Part shown: positions 56,534 to 64,000 of the stretch, in pieces
Layout: each line of letters opens with the position of its first letter
Position numbering within the stretch: the first letter of the stretch is position 1
From: Cinnamomum chago
Taxonomy: Eukaryota; Streptophyta; Magnoliopsida; Laurales; Lauraceae
Direction of reading: 5' to 3'
Assembly (NCBI GenBank): GCA_038049695.1
Contig: CP142456.1
Span: 45,240,001-45,304,000 of the forward strand
Length of the DNA stretch: 64,000 nt
Made by a program: the position numbers and the translations under genes
Notes under the pieces: generated by a model
Told to the model about the DNA's origin: nothing
The model's database searches: none
Seen by the model: only the letters and a program-made list of their open reading frames with translations

Positions 56534-57000
56534 TCGCTCGAGCGAACATGAGAGTTTGCTCGAGCGAGGAGCTCGCTGGAATGGTTGTCTGGGTGATTTC
56601 GGTTACCTAGCGGTCAGATGGCGGTTAGCCGTCGTTGGGTTAGGCGGTCAGCCACTGACAGAAAGACAGGTTACTGGAAATGTAACCGAAATGGTTCGGT
56701 TGGCTGGCGGTTAGCCGCCGATGGGGTAGGCGGTTAGCCGCTTGCTAACCGTGAGGTTGACCGTGTTTTCAGGTGGAAAATGTTGCTCTCTGGAGAAGTA
56801 ACCGCAATGGATCGGTTGGCTGGCGGTTAGCAGCCGATGGGTTAGGCGGTTAGCCGCTTGCTAACCGTGAGGCTGACCTTGCTTTCAGGAGGAAAATGTT
56901 GCTCTCTGGAAAAGTAACCGCGACTCTTCGGCTAGCTGGCGGTTAGCCACCAGTCACCAGACGGCTAGCCGACAGGTGACCGCTGGCTGACCGCCAAGTG
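56534..57000. repeat. Mosaic palindrome array: CTCGAG then TAGCC type (LTR D4)
   Basis: At 56534-56575 there are two CTCGAG units (ATCGCTCGAGCGAAC, TTGCTCGAGCGAGG) with the same spacers as D1. After GGAATGGTTGTCTGGGTG, where D1 and D3 continue with TTCGCTCGAGC, D4 changes to GGCGGTTAGCCG, CGGTTAGCCGC, GGCTAGCTGGCGG and similar units to about 57000. An internal segment of about 120 bases (56695-56885) is itself tandemly duplicated. Confidence 0.85.
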
Positions 57001-57843
57001 CGGGAAACGCCCACTGTGTTCAGATTTGAGACCTTTTTCCTCCTCAAAACCACTCTCCTCACTTCCATTTAATCCCTGCAAAAAAACTGAGCTAAGAGCT
57101 CCTCCAATACATCTATCTACACTTCTCCAAAACCCCAATGTGTGTTCATTCCACACCTCCTTCTTAACCACAACAACCACAAGAGGAAAGAGAAACCCAA
57201 ATCACAAACATTCATTTAAGATATATCCAAAAGACAACAAATACCAAACCAATAGGTTTCCAAAAACAATAAATGACCTAGCAAGGTTCATTCAAAGCAT
57301 TTATTTCAAAATCAATGCAAGCTAATAAATATGAATGAAAATGACAATCAACCACATTCCTCATGAAAACCATTGAAAGCTCATAATATTAACTCATCCA
57401 CTTGCCTTGGGTCTTCTAATCAAGGAAATCAAACTCTTATGCTCTTCTAAGCCAAAGATCCAAGCTATGAACAAAATCCCCAAAAACAAACCCTAAAATG
57501 GTCAAACAATGAAATAAAAAGGGAAACCTTACAATAATGAGAATGGGAATTCTTCAAGATCAAAGAAACACAAATCTAAGAGATGGGGAAGGTTGCTTAC
57601 TTGTAGGTTCTCTAAATGGGCAAGGTGAGCTCAAAGGAAGTCTCAAAGTTGATAGGTTTCTCAACAAATGGTATCAACAGATAGCCTTCAAGATGAGGAA
57701 GAGAATGATGACCTCCATTTTAATGTTTGTGCAAGATTAGTAGGAGATTGAGATGGAGAGAGAAAGAAGAAGAAGAAAAGTTGCCAAAGCAAACCCTAGG
57801 TTCTTTTTGTGCAGTAAAAGGGAAATGAGGAAGATGGGTTCTC

Positions 57844-57853
57844 CTTATATAAG
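57844..57853 (-). promoter_or_regulatory. TATA box of LTR D4
   Basis: CTTATATAAG reads the same on both strands; in the minus orientation of the LTR it is 503 bases from the LTR start, matching D3. Confidence 0.5.
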
Positions 57854-58353
57854 CAAATGGGAATGGGTCCCACTACTTAAGACATTCAAGGACTGAAATC
57901 TTGGCTTTCGGGGCTTCTAATGAATTCGATTAAGAAGGAAGAAATGATCGCCGAAATATCTAGTTTCCAAAAAGTATATGTTTCGCGGGTTTCGGGGATA
58001 TCAAGTTTTGGGTACAGATTTAGTGCACAATGACTGTTTTGCCCTCAAGGCTATGAAATCGGGTTTCGGGGTCTCGAATGGGCACGGGATCAACATACAA
58101 GTCGTAGGGATTAACAATACAAATAAAACAGGAATAAAACGATGAATCTAAGAATCTCCGATAAATCCTCAAGCGCATGTAAGGTCATAAAAAGGAACCC
58201 CTAAAGGCCCCACTATCACAAAGCAATCAAAATCCCCAAAACTATATCAAAAGCTATTCCAAACCCAACTTAACCAAAATCCACTAAACACGCTTAAAAC
58301 TAAAACACAACTTAATTAACACTAATCGGGTTCACTCGGGTCGGGGTCTTACA

Positions 58354-58366
58354 TCCTCCACCCCTT
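58354..58366 (-). other. Polypurine tract of gypsy-4
   Basis: Minus strand AAGGGGTGGAGGA, identical to gypsy-1's tract (23473-23485), directly abutting the LTR start at 58353. Confidence 0.85.
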
Positions 58367-61300
58367 AGGACATTTGGTCCTCCAAATGAAATATAAAACT
58401 CACCTCAGGTAGTAGATGTGGGTATTTCTTCTGTATTCGGTCTTGTAATTCCCACGTTGCCTCTTCCGATCCATGATTCTCCCATAGTACCTTTACCCAC
58501 TGAATAGTCCGGGTCCTCAACTCTTATTCCTTCGTATCGATGATCTGAACGGGCTTCTCAATATGGGTAGCATCCTCTCTGATCTCCAATGGCTCGTGCC
58601 GGAGTACATGTGAAGGATCAGGGACATACTTCTTCAACATAGACACATGGAAGACGTTGTGTACGCTGGATAGCTCAGGTGGTAAGGCTAACCTATAAGC
58701 CACATCACCAATTTGTTCACAATGTCGTAGGGTCCAATGTATCTCTATGATAACTTGCCCTTCTGTCCAAACTCAAAGTTCCTCTCGTAGGTGACACCTT
58801 CAGGAAAACCTTGTCTCCTTCTTTGAACTGTAAATCTCTGCGGTGGGAGTTTGCATAGCTCTTCTGTCTACTCCGGGCTACTTTCAGGCGTTCTTGGATC
58901 AACTTCACTTTGTCGCTGGTTTCACTTACTATAGTCGGCCCAAGGAAACTGGGAATTCCGACCTCTTCCCAACAAACTGGTGTCCTACACCTTCTGCCAT
59001 ACAAAGCCTCAAAAGGCGTCATTCCAATGCTCGAGTGGTAACTATTGTTGTAAGCAAACTCACACAACGGTAGAGTCTCGTCCCATTGAGTCTTGAAGTC
59101 TAACACACAAGCACGGAGCATATCCTCAAGAGTCTGAATTGTCCTCTCTGATTGACCATCTGTCTGCGGGTGATAAGCCGTGCTAAATTGTAGTTTCGTA
59201 CCCATAGACTCATGCAATGTCTTTCAGAACCTCGAGACAAATCTGCTGTCTCTGTCAGATGTGATAGAAACTGGTTGTCCATGTCGACTGACAATCTCAT
59301 TGACAAATAACTCTGCTAAAGGTAGCATGTGCATCTTCTTCCCTGTCCTCATAAGAATAAAATGAGCCGATTTGGTGAGTCGGTCCACAATGACCCATAT
59401 CGCATCGTTGCCTCTGCTCGTCCTCGGTAGACTCAAAATAAAGTCCATGGTAATGTGCTCCCACTTCCATTCTGGGATCTCTAACGGTTGTAATAATCCT
59501 GGAGACCTCTGATGTTCTGCCTTTATCAACTGACAAGTCATGCAACGGGATACAAACGCTGCAATTTCTCTCTTCATGTTGTTCCACCAAAATCTGCCCT
59601 TCAAGTTCTGATACATCTTTGTGCTGCCTGGATGCATAGAATACTTCGTACTGTGAGCTTTGGTCATAATGTCATTCCTCAAGTCTTCAATGTTAGGCAC
59701 GCATAGACGGTCACGGTAGTACAAAACTCCATCAACAATACAGAAATCGGGACGGCCTGCTATATGCTCTGAAATCCTAGCGAACTCTGGATCTTACAAC
59801 TGACTATCCTTGATCTTTTGAATAAAAGAAGGCTCTGACACAGTCATGTTAGCTAACAAAACACCCTTCCTTAGTGGCTGCAGGTCTATACTCAATTCTT
59901 CAAATTGCTCAAAGATACAAGTGCCACTTAGATTTGTCAAGCCTACTGACTTTCTGCTCAAGGCATCGACAACTACATTAGCTTTCCCTGGGTGGTACTT
60001 GATTGGAAAATCTTAGTCCTTGATATATTCCATCCATCTCCTCTGCCTCATGTTCAATTCCTTTTAAGAAAATAAATATTGTAAGCTGCAGTGGTCGGAG
60101 TGGACTTCGAACTTCTCTCCATAGAGGTAATGTCTCCACATTTTCAACACGAAAACAACCGCTGCTAACTCAAGATCATGGGTGGCATAGTTCTTCTCGT
60201 GATATTTCAACTGTCGGGATCCATATGCAATCACTTTTCCTTCTTGCATCAACACACAACCAAGTCCAACATTTGAAGCATCGGTAAAAATGGTAAAACC
60301 GCCGCTTTCGGATGGTAAAGTAAGGACTGGTGTTGTAGTCAATCTCTTCTTTAGCTCTTAAAAACTATCTTCACACTGATCTGTCCACACATGTCACATT
60401 CTTCCTTGTTAACTTCGTCAAAGGTGATGCAATCGACGAGAATCCCTGCACAAACCTCCTGAATAACCTGCTAAACCCAGAAAACTTCTGATTTCTGACG
60501 CATTCTTCGGTCTTTCCCAACTCATAACTGCTTCAATCTTGGACGGATCCACTGATAATCCTTCTTTGGAGATGATGTGCCCCAAAAATGCTACTTGCTC
60601 CAACCAAAATTCACACTTGTTGAGCTTCGCATACAGCTGGTTCTCTCTCAAAAGTTGCAGTGTTATCCTCAAATGCTCTTCATGCTCTTCTCTGGTCTTG
60701 GAGTACACCAAAATGTCATCTGTGAATACTACAACAAACTGATCCAGATGCTCTGCAAATATCTTGTTCATCAACGCCATGAACACTGCCGGTGCATTAG
60801 TAAACCCAAATGGCATCACTAGGAACTCATAGTGGCCATATCTTGTCCGGAAAGTTGTTTTCAACACATCTGATTCTCTAACTCTCAGCTGATGGTAACT
60901 GGATCTCAAATCAATCTTCGAAAAGTATGATGCACATTACAATTGATCAAATAATTCATCTATCCTTGGCAATGGGTATTTGTTCTTGATGGTCACTTGA
61001 TTCAATCTTCTATAATCTATACACATTCTCATCGAACCATCTTTCTTCTTGACAAACAAGACTGGAGCTCCCCATGGTGAAATGCTCGGTCTCACAAAAC
61101 CTTTGTCTAACAATTCTTGCAACTGAGTCTTCAACTCTCCCAATTCTGCTGGAGCCATTCTATATGGTGCAATAGATATCGGAGCGGTCCCTGGTAACAA
61201 CTCAATAGTGAAATCGATCTCTCTGATGGGTGGTAAACCTGTGATCTCCTCCGAAAAAACATCCGGGAATTCCCAAACAATTGGGATCTCCTCCACCCCT

Positions 61301-62215
61301 TGGGACAGTTTATCCTCCGTGATAAATGCCAAATATGCTTCACAACCACTTCTCAAAAGTCTATCAGCCTTCAATGCTGAGACCAACCCTGTACGAGGAC
61401 TCCTCCTCTCTCTATGAAACAACACCCCTGCTGGTGTCTCATCTAACTTAAAAGTCAGGGTTTTATGGAATCAATCCATTGTGGCATGGTATCCTGCCAG
61501 CTAATCCATTCCTAGGATGACATCAAAATCAAACATCTCTAATAGAATGAGATCTGCGGTTAAAACCACTTCTCCTATCTGAATTGTGCAACTAGAGTAA
61601 TATGTTCTACAGATAACTTGTTTGCCTACTGGGGTTGCCACAGTCAAAATGAACTCAAGTTCTCTAGCATGCATATCAATCAACTTAGAAAATTCATGGG
61701 ATCAGAATGAATGTGTAGAGCCAGGGTCAAATAAAATCCTAGCTTTTATCCCACAAACAAGAAGTGTACCTTCCACTACATTTCCCGCTGCTTCTGCATT
61801 AGCTCTATTGACCGCAAAGATTTGCCCTCGATGTCGTGGCCTATTTGGAGCTTGCTGTGGCCTGCCTTGTTGTGCATTCCTATGCTGTTGCGGTGCACGC
61901 TGATTTTGGTTCTGTCCCTGCTGAAGACCCTGTTGTTGTTGCTACTGTGGTCTATGTTGTTGCTGTTGTGGTGGTTGTTGCTGAAGTGGCCTTGCATGAT
62001 TCTGGACAATGATTGCATTCTGTGGTGCTGCTGGACGCTGTGCCCCTTGTTGCTGCTGCTGATTCTGACTATTCTGCCTTGGACAGTCTCTCATTTGATG
62101 GGTCATGGAACCACATTTGAAGCATGCTCCTGTCAGTGTACGACACTGTGCACTCTCATGGTTCTTCCCACAGTGGGTACAAACCAATGGATTCTGAGTA
62201 TTCGGTTATGTCCTC
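58367..62215 (-). pseudogene. gypsy-4 pro-pol, multiple stops and frameshifts
   Basis: Minus strand, in order: two knuckles, CTHCGKNHESAQC and CFKCGSMTHQMRDC (both Cys sets present, unlike gypsy-1 and -2); Gln-rich linker; protease C-terminal part (DFDVILGMD then TAG for Trp near 61501); linker; RT (61425-60418) with TAA for Gln near 60937 and catalytic FTDDILVYS; RNase H ([13 protein letters not shown], 60342-60064); integrase (59724-58717) with [36 protein letters not shown] for Trp near 59224, [13 protein letters not shown] and LYGRRCRTPVCWEEVG; a frameshift near 58760; and a chromodomain-like tail (about 58380-58560) with VKVLW.NHGSEEATWE. Disabled by at least eight lesions. Confidence 0.85.
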
Positions 62216-62797
62216 TGATTCTTGTTCTGATGATTCCTGTGCTGGTAGTTCTACTGATGAGCTTGTCCCTTGCCTTGGACTCTAAGGATCTTGTTGTGGA
62301 AGTTCTCAAACTTATAGACCCTCTTGACCGCTTCATCGAAAGTTGCAGGTGGTACTACTTCGGTAGCATCTCTCTCAATGAAAGGGTTAAGTCCCTCTAG
62401 GAACTTTGCAATTTTCTTCTCCACTGTATCCACCAATTCCGGAGCATATCTAGACAATCTCTCGAACTTAGTGAGGTATTCGAGGACCGTCATACTCCCT
62501 TGCACAAGCTGCTGAAATTCTATTACCTTCTGTCTCTTGATGTGGGCGGGTACATACTTATCATGGAATTGCCTCTTGAAGTTTGCCCAAACCTCTGCAT
62601 CAGCCAGAGTCTTGTATTCCTCCCTAACCGTCTTCCACCATCTCTCCGAGCCAGTCATCTGCAGCTAATGGATCTTCTATCCCAAGAAACTCTTTCGGAG
62701 CCCTCTTCCGAAACCACTCAAATAATGCATTTGAGTCATGTTGCCTCTGATTGATAACAATAGCGGGTTGAGGTTGAACCGGTTCAGGCATTCTTTG
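62216..62797 (-). pseudogene. gypsy-4 gag, truncated and deleted
   Basis: Starts mid-gene at the LTR A2 insertion (62797). Capsid motif WFRKRAPKEFLGIEDPL is followed at DDW by a deletion of about 75 bases relative to gypsy-1, joining to RWWKTV in a shifted frame. Then KYVPAHIKRQKVIEFQ, QGSMTVLEYLTKFERL and FLEGLNPFIERDATE run uninterrupted to TAG near 62251 (probably CAG to TAG). TAA near 62205 is another Gln codon changed. Confidence 0.82.
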
Positions 62798-63589
62798 TGT
62801 AAGGCCCCGACCCAGGTTTAGTATATATTATTATTTTTTTAACTGTGATTAGTCTCTAAGTGGGATTCGGGGATGATTAGCTTGGGTTTTTAGTTAGATT
62901 AGACTTTTAGATAACATTGGGGAATTTTGAGCGCGTTGAGTTTGGTTTGACCGGGCCCGGGGTGCCCCGTGTGTCACGTGTTAGTATGGGAATTTGATTT
63001 ATGAAAAATATGGATTTTGACATTTTTGAATTTTTTATTTTGATCCCAATAACTTTCATGTTTGTTCCGTTTGCATTTGAAACCCAGAAATCACGTTTTT
63101 AGAGAAAAATGGGCAAAACAGTCTTTTCACACCCAAATCTGTGCATAAATTTTGAAATTTGAAAATCATGAGGAAAATATACTTTTTGAAAACTAGATTT
63201 TTCAACGATCATTTTTGTCTTCTTTGTCGTTTCCATTCGGGACCCACAAATGATCGATCCAGTCACTTGAAACTTTGGGGCCAATGGGGCCACAAATGGA
63301 CTTAAACCCATTTAAAAACCAACCCACGTCAGTCCACTTCTTCTCCTTCTTCATTTCCTGCAACAAACCTGAGAAGACTCCCTTCTTCCTCTCATCTTCA
63401 CTCCTCTTGCATGTATTGCTTTTGATGCCTAAATTCAAGAACAAATCACACCATTGTTTTCCTCATCTCTCAAGCTTTCCAACTATACCATTTTCAAGAG
63501 ATTTCAGTTGTGTTCATCATCCTCTTCAAGGTCTCCTTCTTCTTTAGAGCTTCTCAAGGTTAGCAATGGCTATTTCTTTCTCAAATCTT

Positions 63590-63840
63590 GGTTTTATTAT
63601 TTTTATTGACCAATCAGAATTGCCCTCCAGGACCTATAATTGTCTCAAAAGGTCCAATATACATACATTATTGGACCTTTTGAATAACAGTCAAGAAGAT
63701 CTTATGAGAATTGAACATCTTCGCATAGAAGATGTAAAACAGATATTGGACATTCTACAGAAGCATTTTGCAATTTATTTACCTAAGAATAAGTTTTAAA
63801 TCCATTGGTATTATTTCATCTTTTTTGAAAGAAAGAAAAG
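63590..63840 (+). other. Nuclear plastid DNA (NUPT): rpoA 3' end inside an LTR
   Basis: This about 250-base stretch is absent from the related LTR of gypsy-3 and encodes the C-terminus of the plastid RNA polymerase alpha subunit. AT-rich bases after the stop (63800-63840, TTATTTCATCTTTTTTGAAAG) may be plastid 3' flank. Exact junctions are uncertain by 10-20 bases because LTR and insert are both AT-rich. No target duplication is obvious. Confidence 0.8.
63596..63799 (+). pseudogene. rpoA: Plastid rpoA fragment (alpha subunit C-terminal domain)
   Basis: Reads [52 protein letters not shown], ending PKNKF and TAA (63797-63799). This is the helix-hairpin-helix alpha-CTD of plastid-encoded RNA polymerase, which in bacteria and plastids contacts upstream promoter DNA. 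The roughly 66 codons are uninterrupted, suggesting a recent transfer. About four fifths of rpoA (N-terminal assembly domain) is missing, so it is not a functional gene. An ATG at 63566 in LTR sequence is in frame, giving a 77-residue chimera, but nothing supports expression. Confidence 0.85.
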
Positions 63841-64000
63841 AAGAAAATGGCTTTTGAATCAATAGAAGCTCTTCTTCTTGCATGCAAGGAGGCTCTATGA
63901 GAGCTCCTTCTCTTTTCAAAATATTGAGTTTTTGAATGGGTTTTTCCCATGGGTTTTGGTGTAGGTTTGCAGCTGGTTGTAGGAGTTCCTTTTGGTGTGT

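Larger units (their letters stand above)
52574..58353 (-). repeat. LTR D4: 3' LTR of gypsy-4 (own length about 3,280 bp), split by D5
   Basis: Plus reading starts TGTTGCGACCCTGG at 52574 and ends GGGGTCTTACA at 58353, directly against the polypurine tract of gypsy-4 (58354-58366), so on the minus strand it is the 3' LTR. D5 interrupts it at 52688. It contains the palindrome array with a switch of core type (56534-57000) and TATA at 57844-57853. Confidence 0.9.
58354..62797 (-). mobile_element. Gypsy-4: Ty3/gypsy internal region
   Basis: Minus-strand gag and pol ending in polypurine tract and 3' LTR (D4). The 5' end is cut at 62797 by LTR A2, inserted in gag in the opposite orientation. The 5' LTR and primer site are therefore outside the window. 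It is the only element here with a full run from capsid to chromodomain-like tail, though with many stops and frameshifts. Confidence 0.9.
62798..64000 (+). repeat. LTR A2 (plus), first 1.2 kb, carrying a plastid fragment
   Basis: Starts TGTAAGGCCCCGACCC at 62798 and matches the reverse complement of the gypsy-3 LTR from 40740 downwards (GTTTAGTA, GTGATTAGTCTCTAAGTGGGATT, GGGGAATTTTGAG, CTTTTTGAAAACTAGATTTT). Similarity is interrupted at about 63590-63840 by a plastid rpoA piece and then resumes (CTTGCATGCAAGGAGGCTC..., matching about 39905-39800). The palindrome array slot would begin near 64040, outside the window. Confidence 0.85.

Noticed and set aside
63566..63799. Possible functional nuclear rpoA or small polymerase-like gene
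   Set aside because: Only the alpha C-terminal domain is present, the ATG belongs to LTR sequence, and no promoter or transit peptide is visible. Treated as a plastid DNA fragment.
1..64000. tRNA, rRNA, snoRNA genes and host protein genes
   Set aside because: Read on both strands, I saw no cloverleaf-type or rRNA-like blocks and no exon-like conserved domains beyond retrotransposon and plastid sequence. Subtle noncoding RNAs cannot be excluded without a covariance search.

Overview
The window is plant nuclear DNA made almost entirely of nested LTR retrotransposons. I found no intact host gene, tRNA, rRNA or CRISPR array. A flowering plant is indicated by Ty3/gypsy gag-pol of the Tekay/Del chromovirus type (gag starting MPPR, long 2.5-4 kb LTRs, degenerate chromodomain-like C-terminus), Ty1/copia gag with one CCHC knuckle, initiator-tRNA-Met primer sites (TGGTATCAGAGC), and a scrap of plastid rpoA inside an LTR near the right end. 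The species cannot be named from this. Names such as gypsy-1, copia-1, D1-D6, E, F, A2 and B are my own labels.

Layout. 1-1286: minus-strand LTR of copia-like family B. 1287-5705: minus-strand gypsy-2 remnant (pol, gag, PBS, 1.1 kb of LTR). 5706-7495: complete plus-strand family B LTR, then PBS and about 0.9 kb of noncoding DNA. 8400-9365 and 29309-30424: two halves of one gypsy LTR (D6), split by gypsy-1. 9366-29308: gypsy-1 (plus, TSD CCAAG), itself split by copia-1 (14764-23297, minus, TSD CATTG). Copia-1 carries solo LTR F (18216-20112, TSD ATGGG), and the gypsy-1 3' LTR carries solo LTR E (25586-28512, TSD GTGCG). 30425-34667: 5' half of copia-2 (minus). 34668-40740: gypsy-3 (minus) with a full 5' LTR. 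40741-41612: orphan sequence. 41613-58353: a tower of gypsy LTRs: D1 (TSD ACCAT) holds D2 (TSD TTCTG/TTTTG), which holds D3 (TSD ACAAC); D1 sits at the edge of D4, which holds D5 (TSD CATTC). D4 is the 3' LTR of gypsy-4 (coding part 58354-62797, minus). 62798-64000: another gypsy LTR (A2, plus) inserted in gypsy-4 gag and carrying the plastid rpoA fragment.

Every gag-pol copy is broken. Most stops are CAG/CAA to TAG/TAA or TGG to TAG/TGA, the pattern expected from cytosine deamination in methylated repeats. The relative order of insertion can be read from target-site duplications: D6, then gypsy-1, then copia-1, then F is a four-level nest.

The most unusual signal is a set of arrays of short perfect palindromes inside the LTRs, about 0.5-1.8 kb from the LTR 5' end and, where a TATA box is visible, downstream of it, so probably in the transcribed leader. 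Each array is dominated by one core (gCTCGAGc, gATCGATc, gGTCGACc or gGCTAGCc-like), and related LTRs carry different cores. One LTR (D4) switches core type midway and one (D2) carries hybrid cores. The copia leaders carry a separate 62-bp tandem repeat that also contains a palindrome. These could be RNA dimerisation or packaging elements, or binding sites; that is inference.
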